A stretch of 35,285 nt of DNA from Discostella pseudostelligera (Eukaryota > Bacillariophyta > Thalassiosirophyceae > Thalassiosirales > Thalassiosiraceae), in NCBI GenBank assembly GCA_036940085.1, contig JALLBK010000035.1, positions 1-35,285 on the forward strand. The letters are read 5' to 3'. This document shows positions 1-9,615 of the stretch, one piece after another (positions within the stretch are counted from its first letter, which is position 1; each line of letters opens with the position of its first letter). The notes below the pieces were generated by a model that saw only the letters and a program-made list of their open reading frames with translations, was not told the DNA's origin and did not search any database. Position numbers and translations under genes: made by a program.

Positions 1-160
1 TCGATGATTCCGAACGGTAAGATGATGGGATGCTGTTGCATTCTAGGTGCTAGATTGCTAGGGCTAGCTCAGAAAGCCTGAAAGCAGATTGGCGAGTATG
101 GTATTAGTCTCTGACTAATGTCATGTCATGTATGGATTTTTAATACAGCGTAGCTTTATT

Positions 161-796
161 TTAATTCATAGTAAGCCACCCATTCTGTAATATGTATTGC
201 CGATCCTTCATCCGTCTCTGAGATTGGTAGTGGTGACGATATCCAGTGTAGTAACATACAATCGCTCCTTTTGGAATGGGTACTGTAGTGAATAATCCAT
301 TTCCAGCACCATCAATGGTTGACGGAGCCACCTTCAAACTGTCTTCATATTCTCCCAGTGGAAATGGTGGCAAATTTGTATTTAACTCATCTTGTGCCTG
401 GATGCTACGCAAAAGAAGGATTTGCATGTCATCGATTTCATTTGCGAATAGGTCTTCATCGTTTTGATGGTGGGCATCCAGATTCAGCAATGAGGATGAC
501 GAGAGAGACGGTCTAATGCCCAATTCGTACCACTTGCATAGATTGTGAACACGTCGTGATTGCGCTTTGAATAATTGTGGATCATGATGTTGTTGCATAT
601 GAGGAAACTGTCCTTCTGGGAAAATTTCATGCTGTAGATTCGGATCTTTTTGCTTCTGATTAACTTTCAGTTCGATGCAATTTACTTCTCCGGATCCGAC
701 CGTCGGCTTTGGCGTGTTGTTGACACTGTCATGATCACCAAAATCAACACCGGAGAAATCGACGAAATCATCTTCTGAATTAGAAGACGCCATCAT
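161..796 (-). CDS. SET-domain protein, N-terminal part (truncated or split by an intron)
   Basis: The frame reads from ATG at 796 (a second Met follows directly) through about 150 polar, acidic residues of no recognised family. It then enters the start of a SET domain near residue 156: VAPSTIDGAGNGLF, then IPKGAIVCYYTG, then RQYILQNG. This matches the N-terminal SET pattern 'S.I.GaGnGLF....I.kG..v..Y.G'. SET proteins usually methylate lysines of histones or other proteins. The frame stops at 161, before the SAM-binding NHxC motif and the catalytic Tyr region. Either an intron begins near 170-175 (a GT follows AATGG but is a poor donor), with the rest left of the window, or the gene is broken. 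I tried the acceptors available in 1-160 and none restored a recognisable SET continuation. Family call is good; gene completeness is uncertain. Confidence 0.6.
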   Translation of the reverse strand: MMASSNSEDDFVDFSGVDFGDHDSVNNTPKPTVGSGEVNCIELKVNQKQKDPNLQHEIFPEGQFPHMQQHHDPQLFKAQSRRVHNLCKWYELGIRPSLSSSSLLNLDAHHQNDEDLFANEIDDMQILLLRSIQAQDELNTNLPPFPLGEYEDSLKVAPSTIDGAGNGLFTTVPIPKGAIVCYYTGYRHHYQSQRRMKDRQYILQNGWLTMN

Positions 797-1240
797 AGAG
801 AGTAGGTAGAACTAGAATTATCTCGGGAATCTACGGCTCGAGTTTGATTGCATCGAATTGTATTGCATCCTACCTCGTTCATCACCATCACCATGGCGTC
901 GGCCTTGGCTCCTCGCTCCTCCATCTTCATCCCCCATTCATTCGATCGATCCGTCCCCCATCGTTCATCGACGGACAGACTGAGACGGTAGTGATAGGAG
1001 TAGCAAGAAGTGAGGGCAAGTCACCGTCGTCGAGAGGGACGGCATGCAACAACTTGAATGAAACGAAAGAGTCGAAATAAAGCAGTGGATGCCGAGACTT
1101 ATGTGCTAAAAGGTGAACATACTCCAATGAAGTTTACGTGCATACGGCACCCAAACAATGCAAACTCTTTAGCACTTAGCATCAATTACCAACACAGCAT
1201 TGACTGTCGGCCATTCACATTTCACCTCATGGATCATGGC
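797..1240. other. Intergenic region upstream of the SET gene and downstream of the carrier gene
   Basis: This holds the 5' flank of the SET gene and the 3' flank of the mitochondrial carrier, both on the minus strand. Short open frames exist on both strands, including a plus-strand ATG at 892 that gives about 32 codons, but none shows a recognisable domain. I see no RNA gene here. Confidence 0.5.
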
Positions 1241-2374
1241 TCAGGACGATGATAACCATGCCAATACAGCATCGTAAACGGGCAGTACAGCAGCAGCAAC
1301 AGGTCCACCGCGAGCCACAGTTATACCCATTCCTCGATAGAGTGATCTAATGCCTTGCTCCTTCACCATCTGTCGAGCCAACTCCATTCCGTCAAATGCT
1401 GTCAGTGATGATTGTGTGGTGAGCGTTTTCGCGTACAGTTTTGATCGTATCACGTCCGCAGGGAATATGAATAGCCAGCTTGTCATACCCGCTGATGCTG
1501 CACAAAACATTCTGTCTGGTACAGAAAGATTTTCCGACGATGCTGAAGATAGTTCTTTTGCTTTTGCTTGAGCCAACTGTCGCTTGAACAGCTCATATGC
1601 AAACATGTACACTGATCTACCAAATGACTCGCAAACAAAATGCACCCCAAATCCGGTGTAGAAGTTGCGTAATCCTATACCGACATTCCATTTTCCATTA
1701 ATCTCACTACGATAAGTCTCTCTAATTGCCTGTTTGAACCCCCAAACCATCAACTGTTGCTTGGTTTTAACAATCATCATCGGACTAGTTAATACGCTGA
1801 TCGATGCCCCAGATGTAAATGATGCAACGGCAACATTGGAAAGATTGTCGTAATGTAAATAGTCCCCCGGCTGTCTAATGTAGCTGATATCGTTTGGTTG
1901 ATTCGATTGTAATTGGCGTTCATAGAGCACCCGTCGCACCGAGTCATATATTGCGAAGTTTACACTCTGAAGAACACCTATTGTTAATAGAGGTCCCGTA
2001 ACTCCTGCATAAAGTGCCCGTATCGATCGATTGCCTATTATCGAGCCGGATGATAAAGTCATTTCGCTTGCTGCGACAGTACTGACATTCGCTTTGACAG
2101 GAGCCGAGCCGGGAGGTATGGTAGCGACATTGGGCGTCAATGGCCGTGTTAATACATGTGAACTGGAAGGCGTATTGACCCTCGATGCTGATGATCTATT
2201 TGTGTGAGCACTGGCACTGAAGGATGCGCCGCCACCATTCGTCTGAAGCAATACCTTTACCGAGTCGAGGGGATGACCAATAACGACACCGGTAATCCCA
2301 GCAGCATAGCCAGACAATAGACCGTTGCGAATGGACCTCGCGGAATAGCTGAAATCATTATTTGACGATGTCAT
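1241..2374 (-). CDS. Mitochondrial carrier family (SLC25-type) transporter
   Basis: The tripartite carrier architecture is visible. Repeat 1 carries GHPLDSVKVLLQT, the Px[DE]xx[KR] signature. Repeat 2 carries SPMMIVKTKQQ. Repeat 3 carries FPADVIRSKLYAK, and the protein ends with an IRSLYRGMGITVARGGP helix as is usual for the family. Such proteins exchange metabolites across the inner mitochondrial membrane; the layout is closest to the carnitine/ornithine-like branch, but the substrate cannot be read. I start at ATG 2374 (MTSSNNDFSYSARSI, 377 aa), because the 47 extra residues from ATG 2515 are outside the carrier fold; they could still be a presequence. A polar loop of about 60 residues, rich in Ser/Thr/Pro, separates the first two helices' repeat from the next conserved part. 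Oddity: repeat 2 has Met where the acidic salt-bridge residue is expected. Confidence 0.85.
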   Translation of the reverse strand: MTSSNNDFSYSARSIRNGLLSGYAAGITGVVIGHPLDSVKVLLQTNGGGASFSASAHTNRSSASRVNTPSSSHVLTRPLTPNVATIPPGSAPVKANVSTVAASEMTLSSGSIIGNRSIRALYAGVTGPLLTIGVLQSVNFAIYDSVRRVLYERQLQSNQPNDISYIRQPGDYLHYDNLSNVAVASFTSGASISVLTSPMMIVKTKQQLMVWGFKQAIRETYRSEINGKWNVGIGLRNFYTGFGVHFVCESFGRSVYMFAYELFKRQLAQAKAKELSSASSENLSVPDRMFCAASAGMTSWLFIFPADVIRSKLYAKTLTTQSSLTAFDGMELARQMVKEQGIRSLYRGMGITVARGGPVAAAVLPVYDAVLAWLSSS

Positions 2375-2910
2375 AGTGCGGTGGCTATTAAGCTTCCGAG
2401 AGTTGTTCATCCACTGGTAAATGATGGATGATTCCGTTACCGTTCGACAAGGCAATGATACAACGAATAATGGTACGGCAAAATTGTCAGTCAATGCCAA
2501 TTGCCGCAACCACAAACATATTGTATTGAACGCGAACAGCTCACCCGATGTTGATTCCTTGACGAATTGACGAAATGAATGCTTCCATCCAAATAATCAT
2601 CCAAGCAACAACAAGAGCACGCACGAGTTCAACTCCGGTTGGAGTGGAGTTGGAGTCGATCGAGGGTTGGTTGGGTGACGATTACGTGAAGAGTGAAGCG
2701 AAGATGGAGGAAGGAAAGTGCCCGTGATGCGCCCCAAAAGTGCCGCGCCACAGCCCACCACGCTCTTCACTTGTGCAGAGATCTTCGCATTTTTGAATTT
2801 TCGTGCGTTGGAAGTTTTGTTTGGCGATCATCGCCAAGATGCGCGCCTCGTGAAGTTCAAGTCCAGTCGAGTCGAGTGAACTGACTTCTGACTTCTCAGA
2901 AACGCCGCTT

Positions 2911-2939
2911 TTCCCGCCATTTTTCTGAGCTTCCCGCCA
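2911..2939 (+). promoter_or_regulatory. Paired E2F-like boxes, 20 bp apart
   Basis: TTCCCGCCA occurs at 2911-2919 and again at 2931-2939, start to start exactly 20 bp. Both match the TTTCCCGCC-type E2F/DP consensus. They lie 117-145 bp upstream of the GNAT-SpoU start codon. Function is inferred from motif and position only. Confidence 0.55.
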
Positions 2940-2996
2940 AATCACAATCGTGCCACAAGCGAAGTCGAGTCAACTGTATCTGCGCACGAGGCTTCT

Positions 2997-3025
2997 TTCC
3001 TGCCATTTTTCGAAGTCTCCCGTGG
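2997..3025 (+). promoter_or_regulatory. Degenerate second pair of E2F-like boxes, 20 bp apart
   Basis: TTCCTGCCA (2997-3005) and CTCCCGTGG (3017-3025) are one- or two-base variants of the CCCGCCA box, again exactly 20 bp apart. The segment TTTTCGAAGTCTCCCG (3007-3022) is repeated exactly at 9390-9405 in the promoter of the 9616 gene. Confidence 0.4.
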
Positions 3026-3055
3026 GCGGACGCGGACGACGATGACCGAGATGCG

Positions 3056-4914
3056 ATGGACGATGATGGCCGGCCGATGATGATGCCGACCTATGCCGAC
3101 GCGATGCCTAGCCTGCATGCCGGCCGCCTACCGACGCCCGACAATATCCGCTCTTTGAGTAATCATCAACGATGTCGAATTCGGATATTATTTGCATCGG
3201 CGATGATTGCAACTTCTTCAATACCGACGATGAGCGATGCATACATGCCGACGTCACGACGATTGCGTGCTCGTAGGTCAACCATACCTGTCTTCAAAGT
3301 CCAGAAAATTACTTCTACTCCTTATGGAATACATCCTGCACATGTTTTGTACGGAAGAAATTCATCAGCTGAAGATCCTTCTCGTCGTCACGTCATTGAT
3401 GCACTATCCTTCAGACCGGTTTGCCTGGGGGACATTCATGAATGTTACCGAATAGCAGCAGCATCCTGTCAGGACGACAAAGTAGTCACTTTCGACAGTT
3501 TAAGATACATGCAACAATATGCAGGTGAATATTTTTGGTGCGCATCATTACCCGCAGATGCAGATGGGTGCAAAAATGAGGCTATCATTGGATTCATCAA
3601 CTCATTTCGCTGCGCCGATGTCACTGAAGAATTCACATCTAACCATGACCCCAATGGTTCAATACTTGCGATTCACTCCGTGATAGTTGATTCAAAATAT
3701 CAATATCAAGATATTGCTACTGCAATGATGCAAAACTATCTCAAGCAAATCGTTCCATTATCAACATTAATTGATACTTCTGGGTTTCAAAGCGTAAAAC
3801 TACTTGCCCGATCAGATATGCTGAGTTGCTATGTTGACATGGGATTTCTGGTTCTACGACCGAGTTCAATCATTCAAGGCAAAACAACTTTGTACGAGCT
3901 AGAAGCAAGGCAAGATATTTTGGAGAGTATGTTACCTGATGACAATTCACTTGCACAACCAGCACTCTACTCAATATCTCGATCAACTTCAAATCCAGAC
4001 GAAGGGATAGGCGGAGCTGTATTTGCCAATGGACGCGAGCAAAGACGTACCAAACTGCACGCCGAACTATCCAAATTAGGCATTGATGGAAATGAATTAG
4101 AAAATCATTCAGAGAGATTTGGTACCGCAGCCATCCGAACGTACAATAGCTTCTTACTTCCCAAGTCAGCGGGTGCATTGGCAGTTGCAGAATCACCAAC
4201 ACGTCCTCGTGTAGTGGCAAACAATATTTCATTCCTTGTCAGAGAATTCAAAGCAGATCAAGAACGATGGCTGAGAAATGTTGATCAGAATCGTAGTGAG
4301 CAACCTGTAGCGGTGACGTCGGGACATGGAAAGCACCCAATAACAATCATACTTGACAACATTCGAAGTGCTCACAATGTCGGGAACATACTGCGACTAG
4401 CCGAAGCAGCACAAATCGATTCAGTTCGGTTGTGTGGTATGACGCCTCGCCCTCCTCATCCAAAAGTGTAAGTCTGTATTGACATTTCATTGAGTATCGG
4501 TACTTTTTACTGACACTATTTGTTTGCGAATCAAGGCTCAAAACTGCCATGGGCGCGGCTGAATATGTATCGTTCGGCGATGATAGAGAAGATACGTCAA
4601 GTACAATTAACACAGTAGTAGATCTGAAGGCTAAGGGTATCAAAGTGATTGGAGTCGAGACTACTGAAAATGCAACATCCTATTGGGATTCACCATTTCA
4701 AAATGATGATGACGACGATGCTGATACATCCTCTTCGGTCGCCTATGTTTTCGGCAATGAGTTAATTGGAGTCGATGTCCAAGTGTTGCGTGAATGCGAT
4801 GGAATCATTTGCTTACCCACGTACGGCGCGAAGAATTCTCTCAATGTTGCAACCTGTGTTGGAATCATTGTATGGGATAGGCTTCGATATCTTGATCAAG
4901 TGAAACGAAAATAA
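3056..4914 (+). CDS. SpoU/TrmH-family RNA ribose methyltransferase with an N-terminal GNAT-like domain
   Basis: Two exons, 3056-4467 and 4536-4914, give 596 aa. The C-terminal part (about 425-596) is a SPOUT methyltransferase of the TrmH/SpoU family, which 2'-O-methylates tRNA or rRNA ribose using SAM. Motif 1 is [19 protein letters not shown], motif 2 [10 protein letters not shown], and motif 3 [18 protein letters not shown], which forms the SAM-binding knot. The exon join restores [16 protein letters not shown], as expected for the family. Residues about 118-282 look like a GNAT acetyltransferase fold ([22 protein letters not shown], then [15 protein letters not shown]). The acetyl-CoA loop is degenerate (QYQDIA, where RxxGxA is expected), so activity is doubtful. 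The N-terminus has a weak hydrophobic stretch near residue 43 that may be a targeting signal. The first ATG is used; later Mets at 8-10 or 17 are possible. Confidence 0.85.
4468..4535 (+). other. Intron in the GNAT-SpoU methyltransferase gene
   Basis: A 68-nt intron with donor GTAAGT and acceptor CAAG. Without it the frame hits TAA at 4469. Joining 4467 to 4536 completes a GTG codon and continues the SpoU fold in frame. Confidence 0.88.
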
Positions 4915-5135
4915 TGGATGCATCAATGACATTGTTAAAAGGACATCCTGTGTTACTACTGGCATACTTTCACAACCGCATCAGAGACCACCCCCGGTAT
5001 GGCAGTGAAGAAATCACATTGGATCATTATTTTGCCACGGTTCAGCAATAACATTTCAATGCACAAATCATCTCCCCTGCCTTCCGAATCCGCTTGATCC
5101 ACCACTTTATTATGTATCCAACCAGGACAAACCTC

Positions 5136-6543
5136 TTATGTTGATGACGATTCCTTCCACCGATTATTCTGTCGCGGCGCCGGTCCACCACCTTCACGTC
5201 GATCATTGTAATTGTTATTGTACCCCCGACCTCCTCCTCTTCCACGTCCCCTCCCCCCACCGCGTCCTCCTCGACCACCACCATAGTACCCGCCATCGCC
5301 ACGTCCTCCACCACGACCACCATAATAATTCCTCCGATTATTCCCCAACGACACCGCGCCGAATGTATCCAAATTCAAGTTCCGTTCCGCAGCGCCTCGC
5401 AATCGATTATCGATGCCGTTAATTCTATCTGTAGCCTCGCTTGAGATGGTATCAAAGAAATCATCTTTGGAGTAGGGATCGACATCGACAGGGTCGTCGC
5501 CACCTCCATTACCGCCGGTGCCAGGGGGCTCATTTGACGAAGTGGTGGTAGAAACCTTGTCGAATTCGGCAAGATTGGATTCAAAGTCGAATTCACCTTC
5601 CACTGCAAGGTCTGCATTGAAAAAGAAGGAGAAAACAATTAGGATGAATAGTTTGTCAGACACTGTTAGAGACATCGGGATGTTTGGGGTTCAAACAAAA
5701 TGAAATACACGACAACCAAACACACCTTGATTCCCCTTCGCACCACGTGCTTTTCGATTCAATAGACTAGCCCCCGTTCCCACCATATTTTGATTTTTGC
5801 GTCCTGCCCCTCCATTATTTGCGGAGGATGTTGTCTTCTTCGGCTGCTCTTTATTATTATTTCCACTATTGTTGTTACTGGTGCCTGCGGAATTCCTGGT
5901 TGCTTTCGATGGTGCATCCTTATTGTCGGGAGCACTTATAGATTTGTCAGGGACGACTTGCTTGCTCTCCTTATCTGCAGGTTGTGCTGCCGCAGCTGCA
6001 CGATTGGATGATGTTTGAGTAGTAGTAGCCGGAGCAGGGGTATTCGAGGTAACATTTGCTCGTGTAGTGGTAGTTGCTGGCGCCGGTGCAGCAGCAGGCG
6101 GAGGGACGACATCGCTCGTCGTCGCCGCCTTTTCATGCACGTGCAAATCTTTAATATCCTGCCCTCGAAATAAAAGGTAGGCATGCACCACATCATTGGG
6201 GGGGACGTAGGTGGACGCGCCAGTGGTGTCAAGAAGCTCTCGTCCCTCCGTTCCGTACGACTTCACATTCTGGAGGGCAACTTGGGCGTCAGCCTCGTTG
6301 ATGGAATACAGAGTGCCCTCGTATCGGATGTTGTTTTTGGAGATTAGGGAGATGCGACTCCCTGAAATATGAACAGTAAATGCAAGAACGAGAGGCAGCA
6401 GAAGTGTGAGGTAGCTCCAGACGCAAAAGGCAGTGGGACAACGACAACATTGCATCGACCCCCAAAAGATACTCCGCGCGACGGCCATTTGAAACCTCGC
6501 CGCCAAATAAATCGAACTCACCGAGAAGAGGATTGCTCGCCAT
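5136..6543 (-). CDS. Lsm14/Scd6/RAP55-type translational repressor and P-body protein
   Basis: Three exons are read on the minus strand: 6543-6522, 6361-5726 and 5611-5136, giving 377 aa. The product starts MASNPLLG-SRISLISKNNIRYEG, the LSm14 domain (about 1-85) that binds mRNA decay and cap-associated factors. A Pro/Ala/Thr and Lys/Asn-rich linker follows. Then come the FDF box (EGEFDFESNLAEFDK), which binds the DDX6/Dhh1 helicase, an FFD box (YSKDDFFDTISSEA), a TFG box (LNLDTFGAV), and a C-terminal RGG/YGG-rich tail for RNA binding and eIF4G contact. This is the full canonical order for Scd6/Lsm14. It acts in cytoplasmic mRNP granules, repressing translation and promoting decapping. Both splice junctions keep frame and restore the conserved motifs. 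Family identity is secure. Confidence 0.92.
5612..5725 (-). other. Intron 2 of the Lsm14/Scd6 gene
   Basis: A 114-nt intron with donor GTGTGT at 5725 and acceptor AATGCAG ending at 5612. The splice joins GNQ to DLAVEGEFDF in frame, directly before the FDF box. Confidence 0.82.
6362..6521 (-). other. Intron 1 of the Lsm14/Scd6 gene
   Basis: A 160-nt intron with donor GTGAGT at 6521 and acceptor TTTCAG ending at 6362. It joins a 22-nt first coding exon (MASNPLLG) to SRISLISKNNIRYEG, the expected start of an LSm14 domain. Confidence 0.88.
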
Positions 6544-7156
6544 GGCTTCGCTTTCAAGAACAATAGACCTCAAGAACTACTATCTAGAGCCCGGTCCGCA
6601 TCCAAACATGCAGATGCAGTGGGTTGAAGCTACGATACTGCAGGCAACAGCAACAAAAATGAATCGCAAACTCACCCGCACCGCACCACCACCACACCAC
6701 CACCAACAAGCAACAAGACGTCGGACAGTCGGTGAAGATGACACCAATTCGGCTCCTCTACGTGATCCTACGTAGAAATGGAAGAAGAGCCGACGAAGCG
6801 CAAACGCATGATTACAACAGCATGATGGCATGGTGTCTCATTGGTGCACTCTTCTCTCTATTGATGATTGAACGAAGATGGTACACGCCCGCAAGTGCAT
6901 ATAATCTATCAATATTCTCAGATGACGCTTCTACACATGTTTCACACCTATCAGCAATGATTTGTGGCAAATACTGTTGAGCCTCTCGAGTCAGAGCTCA
7001 GCAGGAGAGTCCAACAATGCCGAGAGCTGCCGACACACTAATCTATTATCTATTACGTTCAATAGGAACTTTTATTAAATGCTCAATTGAATTAAGGAAA
7101 CTCATGCACTACCGACAAACAGGGTGAACGATTATCTGGTGCTCGAAGCGATAACC
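6544..7156. other. Intergenic region between the Lsm14 and zeaxanthin epoxidase genes
   Basis: This is the 5' flank of the Lsm14 gene and the 3' flank of ZEP. It contains a CAC/ACC-rich stretch at about 6684-6710. A plus-strand frame of 82 codons (6732-6980) has one hydrophobic segment but no recognisable family and no other support. I see no convincing gene. Confidence 0.5.
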
Positions 7157-9034
7157 TTAGAATGCCGCAGTGTACAAAAATCGCAGAATGAACGGCATGG
7201 AAAGCTGAGTCATGGTCAAAAAGAATGGACCAAGAAGCGGAATGGTCATCATCAAATCAAAGTCAACCAACAAGTCACTTCCTAATTGAGCAAATCCCTG
7301 GATGATGGCAGTACGAATTACGCGGACACGTGAATACCCGCCAAGTGCCCATGGCACATCCCTTGTATGCTGAACTTTGGCCAACTCTTCAACGAGACGA
7401 TATCCATCCTCCGTGGCTTGACATCCACCCTGGCCCAAGTTGGGCATCATGGGATGTGCCGCATCACCACACAGGGCCACGGGACCTTTCGCCCAAGGAC
7501 TTAACAATCGCTGTGGGTCCAATGTTGTCAGTAATGGCGCACCGTCGTACAAATCACGTCGTTTGATATCTTCTTCCGACGAGGCATTGATAAGTTCCAA
7601 TGCAAACTGATCCCAAACATTCCCATCGTCATCACCAGTTCCGGTACATGCAAATTCCTTTCGAAGACGCGTCAACTTGGGATGTGGATCCTCCGGGGTG
7701 GGTTCTGGATCAACTCCACCCGCTGGTTCACGAATGAGAGCAAACCATTGCTGTCGTTCACCACCTCCATCAGTAGATACAAAGTACTTCTTCTCACCCA
7801 ATAGAATCTGATACGATACATTCTCAATATTCGATGCACGATGGGGCGCTAATGCTGCATAGCACGTAAAGCCAGAAAATCGTCGATCGGCTTTGGCTGC
7901 AATCTTGACAGTATCTCGGGCCAATTTGCGTGCTTCGGCATCATCCAACGCTCCTCCGGCGGCACCACTCGCCGCAAAACCACCAGCACCATCATCCAAT
8001 CCATGTAAATTTTTACGAACTTGACTCCAAATCCCATCGGCACCCACCAATACATCCGCGTAGGCTTTCGTCCCATCCTCGAGCGTTACCGACACGCCAC
8101 GTCCTTTCCCCAAATCCTCAAACTGTTGTATGCGAGACTTGATCCGAACAGTTCCCTCTGGGAAACCATACTTGACCAATATTTGTTGAATGACTGGTCG
8201 ATCGACCACTACTGTTGCTGGCAACCCCGCCTCGATCGCCGGTCCAACCGTATCGAATCGAACGAGCCAATCACCAGCATCATACAATCCTGCCAATTTA
8301 TTACCCTTTCGATATCCAATCTTCAATCCACTAACTCTATCGGCAGTACAGGTACCTGCCGCAACCAACTCTTCAAATATCTTCGGATTGATATTCTGTA
8401 TGGCCCGAAGGGCATTGCTTTGGATTTGAATTGGTCCACCATACGGAGCGTAGGAACTTGCCTGTTCAAAGAGTGCTACTTTCATACCCTTGGAATGACA
8501 TGCCGCCGCCACAACTAGTCCAGCAAGTCCACCTCCAGCCACGAGGACGGTAAGTGGATCATCGGAGGTCACAACACGTCCCCCCTCGGGCAGTGATCGT
8601 TGTGTTCGCCACCATGCTTTCATGTCATCTTCTCCAGTTAACATTCCACGTAATTTCATTGCATCCTCGGCAGCCTGCTTAGCACGGCTGCGTATCTTTT
8701 CAGTACGTTCCTCATTCTCTGCTACACGTTTGGGTGCGGAGGGATGTGCCAATACTTGTGCTACATGATTGGGAATGTCAATTTTGTTCGACGCCGGTGG
8801 TTGGCCCTCGGCAAGCCATGGAATTTGAGGTAATGTTTCCTTGAGATTGCGTAATACTTGCGCTGGACCGATGGAGGTGGCCTGTTCTCCGACTACGTTG
8901 AGTTTCGTGGATGTTGTTGTAATAATACGGGATGGATGAATGGGTGCGAAGGCGTAGGAGGTGGAGATCGTTGATGCAAGTAGCGCCAAAGATGTGGCGG
9001 CGATTGCCTTGGTGGATGTGCGGTGAAATGTCAT
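7157..9034 (-). CDS. ZEP: Zeaxanthin epoxidase family FAD monooxygenase, plastid-targeted
   Basis: The 625-aa protein begins with a signal peptide whose end reads S-Y-A-F-A-P (residues 26-31). This is the diatom bipartite plastid pre-sequence with the key Phe at the cleavage site. The FAD-binding Rossmann motif is [16 protein letters not shown] (about 164-179), followed by an acidic [16 protein letters not shown] and [19 protein letters not shown] are the further FAD/NAD(P)H hydroxylase signatures; [13 protein letters not shown] is close to plant ZEP. No FHA domain is seen at the C-terminus, unlike many plant ZEPs. The enzyme epoxidises zeaxanthin, and in diatoms probably diatoxanthin to diadinoxanthin, closing the xanthophyll cycle. 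Diatoms carry several ZEP paralogues and I cannot say which this is. No de-epoxidase gene is adjacent. It shares a divergent promoter region with the 9616 gene. Confidence 0.88.
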   Translation of the reverse strand: MTFHRTSTKAIAATSLALLASTISTSYAFAPIHPSRIITTTSTKLNVVGEQATSIGPAQVLRNLKETLPQIPWLAEGQPPASNKIDIPNHVAQVLAHPSAPKRVAENEERTEKIRSRAKQAAEDAMKLRGMLTGEDDMKAWWRTQRSLPEGGRVVTSDDPLTVLVAGGGLAGLVVAAACHSKGMKVALFEQASSYAPYGGPIQIQSNALRAIQNINPKIFEELVAAGTCTADRVSGLKIGYRKGNKLAGLYDAGDWLVRFDTVGPAIEAGLPATVVVDRPVIQQILVKYGFPEGTVRIKSRIQQFEDLGKGRGVSVTLEDGTKAYADVLVGADGIWSQVRKNLHGLDDGAGGFAASGAAGGALDDAEARKLARDTVKIAAKADRRFSGFTCYAALAPHRASNIENVSYQILLGEKKYFVSTDGGGERQQWFALIREPAGGVDPEPTPEDPHPKLTRLRKEFACTGTGDDDGNVWDQFALELINASSEEDIKRRDLYDGAPLLTTLDPQRLLSPWAKGPVALCGDAAHPMMPNLGQGGCQATEDGYRLVEELAKVQHTRDVPWALGGYSRVRVIRTAIIQGFAQLGSDLLVDFDLMMTIPLLGPFFLTMTQLSMPFILRFLYTAAF

Positions 9035-9615
9035 AATGCCCGGGTAGACAATCGAAGTAAGAAGTCAACCTCGTCGTACTAGTCGTCAATGTTAGAGGTT
9101 CAATGGGCGTCGAATGCTATCGAGGCAGTCTACTGACAAAAGTTCATGTCGCCGTCGTCATGGTCAGTTGTTGTTGTGGTTGTGGCTTGTGGCGGCGTCG
9201 TCGATCGATCGATCGGCTGGGTGGAAGTTGCCGACCTGCCAGCGAGAAGATTGAATGCGATGAACATTAGGAATAAATACAATGATCGCTCATATCTTTT
9301 GCTCAAATCTTGTGTCGTCAGCCGCCGCGAATCCGAGCGGTGTTCAAGTTCAAGTGGCTTTTCCGCCATTTCTTGGAGCCTCCCGCCACTTTTCGAAGTC
9401 TCCCGCCAAAAAGATCAAGTCAAAGATTCGTCCGTCCATCGTCCAGTCCACCTTCCAATTCCAATTTCCAATTCCACTGAATTCAGTGCATTCAATCCTC
9501 ATCTCTGGACCGTCGGCCGTCGGCATCATCGCAAATCTTCTTGTACTGCCCGCAATCGCAACTCGCAAGTCGCAACCCGACCTCCAACATTGACTCGATA
9601 TAATTCTCGTCAAAT
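9035..9615. other. Divergent promoter region between ZEP and the 9616 gene
   Basis: No gene is convincing here, although plus-strand frames are open. It contains a short GATC microsatellite at about 9202-9217 and the triple E2F-like box array at 9360-9408, which lies about 210-255 bp upstream of ATG 9616 and 330 bp upstream of the ZEP start. Confidence 0.6.
9360..9408 (+). promoter_or_regulatory. Array of three E2F-like boxes with exact 20-bp spacing
   Basis: TTTCCGCCA (9360-9368), CTCCCGCCA (9380-9388) and CTCCCGCCA (9400-9408) start exactly 20 bp apart. The spacers also resemble each other (ATTTCTTGGAGC and CTTTTCGAAGTC). The array resembles the paired boxes upstream of 3056. Confidence 0.6.

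Larger units (their letters stand above)
2375..3055. other. Divergent promoter region between the carrier and the GNAT-SpoU gene
   Basis: No convincing gene is present. The right half is rich in AAGT/GAGT-type words and contains two pairs of E2F-like boxes listed separately. These sit 30-145 bp upstream of the plus-strand ATG at 3056. Part of 2375-2515 may encode the carrier's N-terminal extension if translation starts at 2515. Confidence 0.6.

Noticed and set aside
844..1080. A plus-strand frame with a His run and an ATG in good context at 892.
   Set aside because: It has no domain, a short length, and overlaps the flank of the SET gene; not enough to call a gene.
5042..5323. A Val/Asp-rich minus-strand frame near the Lsm14 3' end.
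   Set aside because: It is a frame shadow of the RGG-coding region.
6732..6980. An 82-codon plus-strand frame with a hydrophobic segment.
   Set aside because: The composition is ordinary for intergenic DNA; no homology pattern, no clear promoter, no splice partner.
8021..8518. A 165-codon plus-strand frame opposite zeaxanthin epoxidase.
   Set aside because: It lies entirely inside the ZEP coding region and has no recognisable family.
9202..9217. GATC-repeat stretch.
   Set aside because: A short microsatellite in an intergenic region; not a restriction or methylation system signal.
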